Assembly (NCBI RefSeq): GCF_000025705.1
Contig: NC_013959.1
Span: 186,001 to 250,000 of the forward strand
Source of the DNA: Sideroxydans lithotrophicus ES-1
GTDB lineage: Bacteria > Pseudomonadota > Gammaproteobacteria > Burkholderiales > Gallionellaceae
DNA length: 64,000 bases
Reading direction: 5' to 3'
Shown here: positions 36,839 through 44,616 of the stretch, in pieces
How positions within the stretch are numbered: position 1 is the stretch's first letter
How the letters are laid out: the number at the start of each line of letters is the position of its first letter
Position numbers and translations under genes: made by a program
The notes under the pieces: model-generated
Database searches by the model: none
What the model saw: only the letters and a program-made list of their open reading frames with translations
What the model was told of the DNA's origin: nothing

Positions 36839-36892
36839 GCGGAAACGCTTCCGCCTTAGTTGGCTTCGCGCGCGCGCGTAACCTGCGCGACT
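36839..36892 (+). promoter_or_regulatory. late-operon control element A (before lysis genes)
   Basis: GCGGAAACGCTTCCGCC then TTA, eight bases, twelve bases of CG repeat and TAA. The same arrangement occurs at 53406 and a weaker form at 44563. The palindrome ends 37 nt before the first gene's GTG. Candidate activator site and late promoter. Confidence 0.6.
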
Positions 36893-37051
36893 GTGAACAC
36901 CAATAACACCTGCGGCAGTTGTGCCGAGTGGACACGCCATACCGACTCGCGCATGAACTACTACGGCTCATGCACCAAGCGTCCGGTGGGGCATTACACC
37001 GTCGAGCAATCTGCGTGCGTTCTACAACCGATCAAATGGAGGAAGGCGTGA
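36893..37051 (+). CDS. small cysteine-rich protein, first gene of lysis operon
   Basis: 52 residues with GTG start at 36893. Cysteines in NTCGSCAEW, GSCTKR and SACVLQ suggest a small zinc-binding domain; the start choice is based on its distance from element A. Overlaps the holin gene by 4 bp. Function unknown. Confidence 0.55.
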   Translation: MNTNNTCGSCAEWTRHTDSRMNYYGSCTKRPVGHYTVEQSACVLQPIKWRKA

Positions 37052-37335
37052 AGAACTTACCCCGCATGACAGACTGGATCGTCATCACGATCCTGTTGAC
37101 CATCATCATCTACGTGCTGGCACCGCAGCAACTGCCCGTCAGCCTCTACAAGCTGTCGCTCATCACCACGGCCGCCGTGCTGGGCTACTGGATCGACCGC
37201 TCGCTGTTTCCGTATGCCCGCCCGGACAATCAGAGCTTCATCGACACGAAGGCGCACCAGTTGATCGCCGCCGCCATGCAGCGCCGCGCCATCATCATCG
37301 GCTGCGCCATGCTGGCCATGAGCCTGGGTGTTTGA
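37048..37335 (+). CDS. putative holin
   Basis: 95 residues, GTG start with GGAGGAAGG ahead. Three hydrophobic helices: WIVITILLTIIIYVLA, SLITTAAVLGYWI and AIIIGCAMLAMSLG. It belongs to a putative-holin family found before the lytic enzyme in Mu-like phages. It should permeabilise the inner membrane at lysis. The stop overlaps the endolysin start as TGATG. Confidence 0.85.
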   Translation: MKNLPRMTDWIVITILLTIIIYVLAPQQLPVSLYKLSLITTAAVLGYWIDRSLFPYARPDNQSFIDTKAHQLIAAAMQRRAIIIGCAMLAMSLGV

Positions 37336-37958
37336 TGCGCCTCTCGCGTAAACATGCCCGCATCGCACTGGTCGCCGTCGTGGCGCTGATGCTGTTGCCT
37401 ATGCTGGCGCTGGCCGACGTGCCGCGCGATGCAGCACGCCACCAGCGCGATCTGACGCGCCATGCCCGCGCCGTGTGGGGCATGGATGCGCCCGTCGCCA
37501 TGTTCGGCGCGCAGATCCACCAGGAGAGCCGCTGGCGCGCCAACGCGCAGAGCGTGGTGGGTGCCCAGGGAATCGCCCAGTTCATGCCGCAAACGGCCAC
37601 GTGGATCTCCGGCGCGTACAAGCTGGGTGAGCCGCAGCCGTACAACACTGGCTGGGCGCTGCGCGCGATGGTCACCTACGACCGGCACCTGTGGCAGCAG
37701 ATCGATGCCGCCACGCCCTGCGACCGCGCCGCCATGACGCTCTCCGCCTACAACGGCGGGCTGGGCTGGGTGTACCGCGATCAATCTCTGGCCGCCAAGA
37801 ACGGCCACGACCGCAGGCGCTGGTTCAGCATGGTCGAGCTTTTTAACGCTGGCCGCTCTGCTGCCAACTTCGCCGAGAACCGGGGCTATCCCCGCGTGAT
37901 CCTCATCAAGTGGCAGCCCACCTATGCGAGCTGGGGAGGCGAGATCGTATGCAATTGA
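37335..37958 (+). CDS. phage lytic transglycosylase (SLT domain) endolysin
   Basis: 207 residues from the ATG at 37335. A signal or signal-arrest helix (IALVAVVALMLLPMLALA) is followed by a lysozyme-like SLT domain with the catalytic glutamate in QIHQESRW, GAQGIAQFMPQTA and LSAYNGGLGW. It cleaves peptidoglycan glycan strands. The export signal means it may reach the periplasm through Sec, with the holin triggering timing. Confidence 0.92.
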   Translation: MRLSRKHARIALVAVVALMLLPMLALADVPRDAARHQRDLTRHARAVWGMDAPVAMFGAQIHQESRWRANAQSVVGAQGIAQFMPQTATWISGAYKLGEPQPYNTGWALRAMVTYDRHLWQQIDAATPCDRAAMTLSAYNGGLGWVYRDQSLAAKNGHDRRRWFSMVELFNAGRSAANFAENRGYPRVILIKWQPTYASWGGEIVCN

Positions 37959-38476
37959 ACCCCATCCCCTGGCAAGGACGCGCGCTAGCCTTACTGCTGC
38001 TGGTGATCGCGTGCATCGCTTTCGGTGTGGTCGCCGGTCTGAAATACGAATCCAACCGCCGAGACGCGCTGGAGCTGAAGCAGAAGCGCGTCGATGACAA
38101 GCTGTTCCTCGAAGCTGTGGCGCTAGGACATCAGGCCGCAGCAAACGCTATCGAATGGAAACGCCGCGCGCGCATCTACTACCGCAACTGGCAAGAAAGG
38201 CTGAACCATGAACAAGACTCGAATCTCGCGCAGTGCCAGCAGGCTGGCGATGTGCTGCTTAGTGGCACTTTTGTCGGCATGTACAACGCCGCCTGGAGGA
38301 TCGAAAGCGATCAAGGCGATTCCGCAGGAGCTGCTGCAGAAGTCGTCGCAGCCGGTTCCGTTACGCCTCGACACGTCCTTGAGAACGTCCGCGAAAACGC
38401 CGACCTCTGCGGGGAAGACCGAAAGCGACACGACGAACTAGTCGACCTGTTGATTGGCATGGGGGCTGGTAAGTGA
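37949..38476 (+). CDS. i-spanin (Rz-like)
   Basis: 175 residues from the ATG at 37949, overlapping the endolysin end. One N-terminal membrane helix (ALALLLLVIACIAFGVVAG), then a periplasmic coiled coil rich in charged residues. This is the type II inner-membrane spanin layout. It joins the o-spanin encoded inside it in another frame to fuse inner and outer membranes at lysis. Confidence 0.85.
   Translation: MQLNPIPWQGRALALLLLVIACIAFGVVAGLKYESNRRDALELKQKRVDDKLFLEAVALGHQAAANAIEWKRRARIYYRNWQERLNHEQDSNLAQCQQAGDVLLSGTFVGMYNAAWRIESDQGDSAGAAAEVVAAGSVTPRHVLENVRENADLCGEDRKRHDELVDLLIGMGAGK
38208..38441 (+). CDS. o-spanin (Rz1-like lipoprotein) nested in the i-spanin gene
   Basis: 77 residues in a different frame wholly inside the i-spanin gene. 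Lipoprotein signal MAMCCLVALLSACTT-like (MCCLVALLSAC with the acylated Cys) and a Pro/Ser/Lys-rich mature part (TTPPGGSKAIKAIP). Nested Rz1 genes are a known phage arrangement. Confidence 0.85.
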   Translation: MNKTRISRSASRLAMCCLVALLSACTTPPGGSKAIKAIPQELLQKSSQPVPLRLDTSLRTSAKTPTSAGKTESDTTN

Positions 38477-38691
38477 GACCGGAAGATAGAGCGCAAGAAC
38501 TGGAGCTGAACGAGTGGGAGGCGCGGCAGCAGGCGGCCATCCAGCCCGAGCCGACGCGCGAGTCGGCAAAGTGGTGCAAGGCAGCGGGCTGCGGAGAGCG
38601 CATCCCGGAAGATCGACGCAATGCGGTACCGGGCGTGCAGTTCTGCATCGAGTGCCAGGAGCGGAACGAATTTATGGGTAAGGAGCGATAA
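38473..38691 (+). CDS. TraR/DksA-type C4 zinc-finger protein
   Basis: 72 residues, GTG start. WCKAAGCGERIPEDRRNAVPGVQFC and IECQ (cysteines in CKAAGCG and FCIECQ) form the DksA/TraR zinc finger. TraR-like phage proteins bind RNA polymerase's secondary channel and alter transcription. Overlaps the i-spanin stop by 4 bp. Confidence 0.88.
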   Translation: MRPEDRAQELELNEWEARQQAAIQPEPTRESAKWCKAAGCGERIPEDRRNAVPGVQFCIECQERNEFMGKER

Positions 38692-39102
38692 ATGTTGCAA
38701 ATTGAATTCTGGCAGTTGATTAGTGCGTTGGCGGCGATTGTTGTCACCTTCGCCACCATGATCTGGGCGTTTGGAAAGCTGCTGGCCAAGCAATTCAAAG
38801 ATAGCCTGGATGCGCGCTTTGCCACTCAGGACGAGCTGCGCAAACAGCGCGAGCAGACGATGGATGCACGCTTCAAGCGGATGGAAGAAGACCTCGAAGG
38901 TAAAGCGCCGCACTACAACGAGCGCATTTCCTATCTGGAAGCCAACGCCAAGAAATCCCCAACCCATGACGATCTGGCCGACCTCCATGAAAAGATAAAC
39001 GGTGTCAGCAACGACATCAGCGAATTAACTGGCCAGTTTTCTGGCGTGCGCACACTGCTCGAAACCTTGCATCGATACCTGCTGAATGGAGGTAAACAGT
39101 GA
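38692..39102 (+). CDS. DUF2730 family protein (Mu gp25-like)
   Basis: 136 residues: one N-terminal membrane helix (ISALAAIVVTFATMIWAFG) followed by a long coiled coil with repeats (DARFATQDELRKQREQ, EKINGVSNDISELTG). Mu gp25 has this layout and lies in the same place between lysis and packaging genes. Function unknown. Confidence 0.82.
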   Translation: MLQIEFWQLISALAAIVVTFATMIWAFGKLLAKQFKDSLDARFATQDELRKQREQTMDARFKRMEEDLEGKAPHYNERISYLEANAKKSPTHDDLADLHEKINGVSNDISELTGQFSGVRTLLETLHRYLLNGGKQ

Positions 39103-39401
39103 CCTACGCCGAAGAGATCGCCGCCTCACGCCGCCTCGCTATCCTGCTGGCGCTGTACTTCGCGCCCGGCTACACCCTCAACCGCGCTGCCCTGCGACAC
39201 CAGGTCGAAATGACCGGCTACGTCACCAGCGCGGACAAGATGGCCTCCGAGATCGCCTGGCTGGCCGAGATGGAGCTGGTCGAGCCGCTGGAGCTGGATG
39301 CCGTGCGGCTGACCGCACGCGGTGAGGATGTGGCGCTGGGCCGCAGCCAAACGCCGGGCGTGCGCCGCCCATCGCCGGGAGAAACCAATGGCACACGGTG
39401 A
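39099..39401 (+). CDS. Mu gp26-like protein (VpaChn25_0724 family)
   Basis: 100 residues. SRRLAILLALYFAPGYTLNRAALRHQ and MASEIAWLAEMELVE (first quoted as RRLAILLALYFAPGYTLNRA) with LTARGEDVALGR form a winged-helix-like unit typical of this phage family. It immediately precedes the small terminase-like gene. Possibly a DNA-binding packaging or regulation factor. Confidence 0.85.
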   Translation: MTYAEEIAASRRLAILLALYFAPGYTLNRAALRHQVEMTGYVTSADKMASEIAWLAEMELVEPLELDAVRLTARGEDVALGRSQTPGVRRPSPGETNGTR

Positions 39402-39888
39402 TGATGCCCGCCGCGCCGTTCGCGCGGCTTATGTCTTTGATCAGCTCGCACTTGAGGCTGCCGCAGCCAAGGAAGGCGTGCCCTATGCGACCGTGCGCAA
39501 CTGGAAGCGCGCAGGCAAAGATATGGGCGACGACTGGGACAAGGCACGCGCCGCGCAGATGATCGCTGGCGGAGGCATCGAAGACGTGGTGCGCCAGACG
39601 CTGGGCATCGTTGTGCAGCAGGTGCAGGCCACCGTGCAGGCTATTCAGGATGCGGATGACATGTCGCCCGCCACCAAGGTGGACATGCTGGCCAGCCTCG
39701 CCGATGCCTACAACAAGCTGATGGCCGCCAGCCGCAAGATGATGCCGGAGACGGACAAGCTGGCGGTGGCGACGGATGTCGTTAAACGGCTGGCCGAATT
39801 CACGCGCACTAAACACCCCAAGCACGCATCGGCATTGATCGAGGTGCTGGAGCCGTTCGCGGACGAACTGGCAAAGGCGTATGGCTAG
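39388..39888 (+). CDS. DUF1804 family protein, probable small terminase subunit (Mu gp27-like)
   Basis: 166 residues. N-terminal HTH (YVFDQLALEAAAAKEGVPYATVRNWKRAG as LALEAAAAKEGVPYATVRNW) and a helical C-terminal region. DUF1804 sits directly before the large terminase in Mu-like phages and is the likely DNA-recognition subunit for pac cleavage. Its frame overlaps both neighbours. Confidence 0.88.
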   Translation: MAHGDDARRAVRAAYVFDQLALEAAAAKEGVPYATVRNWKRAGKDMGDDWDKARAAQMIAGGGIEDVVRQTLGIVVQQVQATVQAIQDADDMSPATKVDMLASLADAYNKLMAASRKMMPETDKLAVATDVVKRLAEFTRTKHPKHASALIEVLEPFADELAKAYG

Positions 39889-41500
39889 CCTATCGCGCAA
39901 AGCCTTTTTAGACGAGATCGGCAAGCTCGCCCAGGAGTTCCGCATCCAGATCGAGGCCGAGGTTGACGGCTTCGATCCCGATCCGGCTGCGCTGACTGAG
40001 CGCCGTGCGCGGGCATTGAATGACTTCCGCTTCTTTGCCCGCACCTACTTTCCGCACTACATCAAGTCAGCAGACGCGGAGCTGCACACCTACCTGTACG
40101 CCCGCCTGCCCGAGATCGTAGACAACGGCGAAGGAGATCACGAAGCCATCGCGGCCCCGCGCGGTAACGCCAAGTCCACCATCGTCACGCAGATCTTCGT
40201 GCTGTGGTGCATCGTCACCGGGCGCAAGCACTACCCGGTGATCGTGATGGACGCACTGGACCAGGCGGCCACGATGCTGGAGGCGATCAAGGCGGAGCTG
40301 GCATTCAATCCGCGCCTGGCGATGGATTTTCCCGAAGCCAGCGGCGGCGGGCGTGTGTGGCAGGTCGGCACCATCGTCACAGCCAACGATGCCAAGGTGC
40401 AGGCGTTCGGCAGCGGCAAGCGTATGCGCGGCCTGCGCCACGGCCCGCACCGTCCCGATCTGGTGATCGGCGACGATCTGGAGAACGATGAGAACGTGCG
40501 CAGCCCGGACCAGCGCGACAAGCTGGAGAACTGGCTGAAGAAGACTGTGCTGTCCCTGGGCGCTGCTGACGATTCGATGGATGTGATCATCATCGGCACC
40601 ATCCTGCATTACGACTCGGTGCTGTCGCGCCTGCTCAAGAACCCGCTGTGGACATCGAAGAAGTTCAAGTCCATCGAGCGCTGGCCGGACAACATGCACC
40701 TGTGGGAAAAGTGGGAAGAGGCGCTGTTGAACCTCGGCCCCGAAGTCGCCCTGGCGTTCTACCAGGCGAACAAGCTGGAGATGGATGCCGGTGCCGTGGT
40801 GTGCTGGCCGGAAGGCCAACCGCTGTACAAGCTGATGGTGAAGCGCGCCCGCGATGGCCGCGCAGCCTTCGACAGCGAACAGCAGAACGATCCTGTGTCC
40901 GGTGATGATGCGCCGTTTGCCAACAGCATCAACTTCTGGGTGAACCGCCTGAAGGAGTGGGTGTTCTACGGCGCGTGCGACCCTTCCCTGGGCAAGGCCG
41001 GTGCATCGCGTGACCCGTCTGCCATCGGCATCGGCGGCTTCAATCGCCACACCGGCGTACTGGACATCGTCGAGGCCGCGATCAAGAAACGCCTGCCGGA
41101 CAGGATCATCGAAGACATCATCGCCATGCAGGCCGAGTATCACTGCGTGCTGTGGGTTATCGAGACGGTGCAATTCCAGGAGTTCCTGAAGACAGAGCTG
41201 GTGAAACGCAGCGCAGCGCGCGGCATCCCAGTACCGGCGCGAGGCATCCAGCCGCACACCGACAAGCTGCTGCGCATCGAGACGCTGCAGCCGCACATGG
41301 CAAACAGCCTGATCCGGCTGCACCCGAGCCAGACCACACTGATCGATCAGTTCCGCCACTTCCCCAAGGCTGACCACGACGACGGCCCGGACATGGTTCA
41401 TATGCTGTGGATGGCGGCCATATCGGGCAGCAACAGGATCGAATATCAAGGCGCAGGCGAAAGCCGCCGCGACAACGACGGAGGAAGGAAAGCATGGTAA
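39881..41500 (+). CDS. large terminase subunit (Mu gp28-like)
   Basis: 539 residues. ATPase: Walker A-like APRGNAKST near residue 90, Walker B LVIGDDLEND. The nuclease domain is in the C-terminal part: FYGACDPSLGKAG (first acidic residue), YHCVLWVIETVQF and HDDGPDMVHMLW (last acidic cluster). It cuts and pumps phage DNA into the head by headful packaging. Overlaps the portal start by 7 bp. Confidence 0.94.
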   Translation: MASLSRKAFLDEIGKLAQEFRIQIEAEVDGFDPDPAALTERRARALNDFRFFARTYFPHYIKSADAELHTYLYARLPEIVDNGEGDHEAIAAPRGNAKSTIVTQIFVLWCIVTGRKHYPVIVMDALDQAATMLEAIKAELAFNPRLAMDFPEASGGGRVWQVGTIVTANDAKVQAFGSGKRMRGLRHGPHRPDLVIGDDLENDENVRSPDQRDKLENWLKKTVLSLGAADDSMDVIIIGTILHYDSVLSRLLKNPLWTSKKFKSIERWPDNMHLWEKWEEALLNLGPEVALAFYQANKLEMDAGAVVCWPEGQPLYKLMVKRARDGRAAFDSEQQNDPVSGDDAPFANSINFWVNRLKEWVFYGACDPSLGKAGASRDPSAIGIGGFNRHTGVLDIVEAAIKKRLPDRIIEDIIAMQAEYHCVLWVIETVQFQEFLKTELVKRSAARGIPVPARGIQPHTDKLLRIETLQPHMANSLIRLHPSQTTLIDQFRHFPKADHDDGPDMVHMLWMAAISGSNRIEYQGAGESRRDNDGGRKAW

Positions 41501-43071
41501 CCACATCAAGAATCCTCGACGCATCGGGCAACCCTATCAAGCGGGCGGAGCTGGTCGAGCCGCAGACCTCGAAGCTGGCGCAGCTGCACCGTGAATTCGC
41601 CAGCCACCCGTCACGCGGTTTAACGCCACTCAAGCTGGCGCGCATCCTCGATGCCGCAGAGCAAGGCGACACACGGGCGCAGCACGATCTGTTCCTGGAC
41701 ATGGAAGAGAAGGACACCCACATCTTCGCCGAGATGGGCAAGCGCAAGCGCGCTCTGCTCACGGTGGATTGGGATATCGTGCCGCCACGCAATGCCAGCG
41801 CAACCGAGCGCAAGCTGGCCGGTTACGCCAAGGAGCTGCTGCAGGACGTGCCTAACTTCGAGGATGTGATCCTGGATGCGTTGGACGGCATAGGCCACGG
41901 CTTCAGTTGCCAGGAGATCGAGTGGGAGCTGCTCGGCAGCGAGTGGCTGCCGAAGGAGATCACCCATCGCCCGCAAAGCTGGTTCCAGACCGACATGGAG
42001 ACCAGAACCGAGATCCGCCTGCGCGACAATTCGTTGGGCGGCCAGGCGCTGCAGCCGTTCGGCTGGATCACCCACACGCACAAGGCCAAGAGCGGCTATA
42101 TCGCCCGCTGCGGCCTGCACCGCACGCTGTCATGGCCTTACCTGTTCAAGAACTACTCGGTGGGCGATCTGGCCGAGTTTCTGGAGATCTACGGCCTGCC
42201 TCTGCGCCTGGGCAAGTATCAGTCTGGCGCGTCCGACGATGAGAAGTCCACGCTGTTGCGCGCAGTGATGAGCATCGGCCACGATGCCGCTGGCATCATC
42301 CCGGAGGGCATGGCGATTGAATTCACGGAAGCGGCCAAGGGCAGCGAAGGTCCGTTCATGGCGATGGTCGAGTGGTGCGAGAAGAGCCAGAGCAAGGCCA
42401 TTCTGGGCGGCACCCTCACCAGCCAAGCGGACGGCAAGAGCAGCACCAATGCCCTGGGCAACGTGCACAACGAGGTGCGCCACGATCTGATGGTGTCGGA
42501 CGCGATCCAGCTGGCCGGTACGCTCACGCGCGATCTGGTCTATCCGCTGCTATCGCTGAACAAGGGCGGCGTGGACGACCGCCGCCGCCTGCCGCGCTTC
42601 AAGTTCATGTTCGACGATTCCGAGGATCTCGGCGTGCTGGCAGAGTCACTGCCCAAGCTGGCCAGTATCGGCATGCGCATCCCGGTTGAGTGGGCACACG
42701 AGCGTGCTGGTATTCCACAGGCCGAGGAAGGCGCAGCGGTGCTGGGAGTGGCAAAGCCAGAACCCATCAAGGGTGCGCTCAAATTTGCCGCGCTCAAAGC
42801 TGGCGGTGCGGACGATGCTTTCCCCGACCAGACCGCGCTCGATGCGATGATTGACTCCATCGCGCCGGATCTGCTGCAGGGGCAAGCAGCCGCCGCCCTT
42901 AAGCCGGTGATAGAGATGATCGCCGCCTCTGCCGACTACGCCGAGGTGCATGACGCGCTGTCCGGGATCTTCCCCAGCATGAACACGCAGCAGCTGGAAG
43001 AGACGCTGGCGCGCGCCATGTTCGTGGCCGAAGTCTGGGGGCGGTTGAGCGTGCAAGATGAGCAAGCCTGA
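41494..43071 (+). CDS. portal protein (DUF935, Mu gp29-like)
   Basis: 525 residues from the ATG at 41494 with AGGAAGG ahead. DUF935 blocks: ILDAAEQGDTRAQHDLFLDMEEKD (as EQGDTRAQHDLFLDME), HIFAEMGKRKRALLT, DGIGHGFSCQEIEW and YGLPLRLGKY. The dodecameric portal is the DNA gate and tail attachment ring at one capsid vertex. Overlaps the next gene by 14 bp. Confidence 0.94.
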   Translation: MVTTSRILDASGNPIKRAELVEPQTSKLAQLHREFASHPSRGLTPLKLARILDAAEQGDTRAQHDLFLDMEEKDTHIFAEMGKRKRALLTVDWDIVPPRNASATERKLAGYAKELLQDVPNFEDVILDALDGIGHGFSCQEIEWELLGSEWLPKEITHRPQSWFQTDMETRTEIRLRDNSLGGQALQPFGWITHTHKAKSGYIARCGLHRTLSWPYLFKNYSVGDLAEFLEIYGLPLRLGKYQSGASDDEKSTLLRAVMSIGHDAAGIIPEGMAIEFTEAAKGSEGPFMAMVEWCEKSQSKAILGGTLTSQADGKSSTNALGNVHNEVRHDLMVSDAIQLAGTLTRDLVYPLLSLNKGGVDDRRRLPRFKFMFDDSEDLGVLAESLPKLASIGMRIPVEWAHERAGIPQAEEGAAVLGVAKPEPIKGALKFAALKAGGADDAFPDQTALDAMIDSIAPDLLQGQAAAALKPVIEMIAASADYAEVHDALSGIFPSMNTQQLEETLARAMFVAEVWGRLSVQDEQA

Positions 43072-43864
43072 CCTCTCCCTGGTATTCGGCCTGCCTCCTG
43101 AAAAAGCCGTCGAGTACTTCGAGTCCAAGGGTTACGTGCTCACCTGGGATTGGCGCGAGCTGTGGCAGGAGGCGCAGGCGAAGTCTTTCACCGTCGCCAA
43201 GGTGATGCGCACCGATATCCTGCTCGACATCCGCAGCGCGGTGGACGATGCGTTAAACAACGGCACCACCTTCCAGGAATTCAAGAAGAATTTAACGCCC
43301 ATCCTGCAGGCCAAGGGCTGGTGGGGCAAGACGGAACACGTCAACACCAGCACCGGCGAGGCCAGCATCGTGCAGCTGGGCAGCCCGCGCCGCCTGCGCA
43401 CCATCTACCAGACCAACCTGCAGACCGCCTACATGGCCGGGCGTTATAACCAGATGATGGCCAGCACCGGCAGCCACCCGTACTGGCAGTACGTCGCCGT
43501 GCTGGATGGCCGCACCCGACCCACGCATCGCGCCATGAATGGCCGCGTGTTCCGCTACGACGACGCACTGTGGGGTTCGCACTTCCCGCCCAACGGCTTC
43601 AATTGCCGTTGCCGCGTCAGCCCGCTCACCGCTGCTGCGGTCGAAGGCCAAGGCCGCACGGTCGAGTCTTCCGCCGACCGGCTGATCGATCACGAGATCC
43701 AGATGAAGGACGGCACCACCGCCCAGGTGAAGGCGCTGCGCATCAAGGTGGACGGCAAGGATAAGCTGTTCGCGCCGGACGCAGGCTGGAGCTACAACCC
43801 TGCGCAGCAAGCCCAGCAGCTGGACAAGCTGGCGGCAGATGCGGCGAAGAAGCTGGGTGAGTGA
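43058..43864 (+). CDS. head morphogenesis protein (Mu gp30/F-like, SPP1 gp7 domain)
   Basis: 268 residues. The minor-head domain is clear: TIYQTNLQTAYMAGRYNQ, VLDGRTRPTHRAMNGRVF and HFPPNGFNCRCRV, with the Cys/His set of the SPP1 gp7 family. It assists initiation of capsid assembly or DNA ejection. Upstream overlap with portal and downstream TGATG overlap with gpG. Confidence 0.93.
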   Translation: MSKPDLSLVFGLPPEKAVEYFESKGYVLTWDWRELWQEAQAKSFTVAKVMRTDILLDIRSAVDDALNNGTTFQEFKKNLTPILQAKGWWGKTEHVNTSTGEASIVQLGSPRRLRTIYQTNLQTAYMAGRYNQMMASTGSHPYWQYVAVLDGRTRPTHRAMNGRVFRYDDALWGSHFPPNGFNCRCRVSPLTAAAVEGQGRTVESSADRLIDHEIQMKDGTTAQVKALRIKVDGKDKLFAPDAGWSYNPAQQAQQLDKLAADAAKKLGE

Positions 43865-44343
43865 TGTTTGAGCTGGAGTTCAAAAGCAAGTCGGTGATGG
43901 ATATGCTGGCGCAGGCTGAGCATGCGATGGTGGACGCCTCGCCCTTGATGGCTTCGATCTCCAACGAGTTTGCGACGCAGACCGAGGATAACTTCGCGGC
44001 AGAGGGGCGGCCGAAGTGGATGGGGCTGAAGCCGTCCACCATTGCGATGCGCACCAAGCGCGGAACGTGGCCCGGTAGAATGCTGCAAATCAGCGCAGGC
44101 GGATTGGTCGCATCGATCAGCGCTAGCAGCGATGCCACCAGCGCCACAGTGGGCAGCAACAAGAAATATGCGGCCATGCAGCAGCTCGGTGGAACAACCA
44201 GTCCGCGCAGCATGATCCCAAACAAGGTGATCGAGCCGCGCCCATACCTGCCGATGGACACCCAGGGCAATCTGCAACCCGAAGCCGAACAAGCCGTCCT
44301 CGGGCTGGCCAACGATTACCTGTCCAGGATCATCGGCAACTGA
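43864..44343 (+). CDS. virion morphogenesis protein (Mu gpG-like)
   Basis: 159 residues from the ATG at 43864. The G-family pattern: IANEF-type helix (SISNEFATQTEDNFA), WMGLKPSTIAMRTKRG, LQISAGGLVASIS and PRPYLPMDTQGNL. In Mu G is a late-morphogenesis protein, likely a tail-terminator/completion factor. A terminator follows. Confidence 0.9.
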   Translation: MFELEFKSKSVMDMLAQAEHAMVDASPLMASISNEFATQTEDNFAAEGRPKWMGLKPSTIAMRTKRGTWPGRMLQISAGGLVASISASSDATSATVGSNKKYAAMQQLGGTTSPRSMIPNKVIEPRPYLPMDTQGNLQPEAEQAVLGLANDYLSRIIGN

Positions 44344-44364
44344 CCCCATTTTTCCCGCTTCCAG

Positions 44365-44387
44365 AAAAACGCCGCTGTGGCGTTTTT
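44365..44387 (+). terminator. rho-independent terminator after gpG
   Basis: AAAAACGCC-GCTGT-GGCGTTTTT: eight or nine base pairs and a T tract. The following gap to 44562 contains T-rich and GC-rich blocks but no gene. Confidence 0.88.
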
Positions 44388-44562
44388 CGCCCCGCAGGGC
44401 GTCCCGATATAGCCAAAAATCAAGCGCGCCGTTTTTAACGGGGGTCTAACGGCCTCGGTGGGCGTTTTTTTGGCCGACTTCGGATGCACTTTCCGGCTTG
44501 CGTCGATTCTTTGCAATTTTCGGGCGGGGGTGGTAGTTTAAAAAAGCCCCCTGAGAATCTCT

Positions 44563-44616
44563 GCCGGAAGCTCTTCCGCCTAAACTCACATGGCTGCCAT
44601 CTCCAGAATGGCAACC
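44563..44616 (+). promoter_or_regulatory. late-operon control element B (before protease/head genes)
   Basis: CCGGAAGCTCTTCCGCC then TAAA. The dyad CGGAA-N4-TTCCG matches elements A and C but the CG repeat is missing. The palindrome ends 36 nt before the ATG at 44617, the same spacing as in the other two, which also supports that start. Confidence 0.55.
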
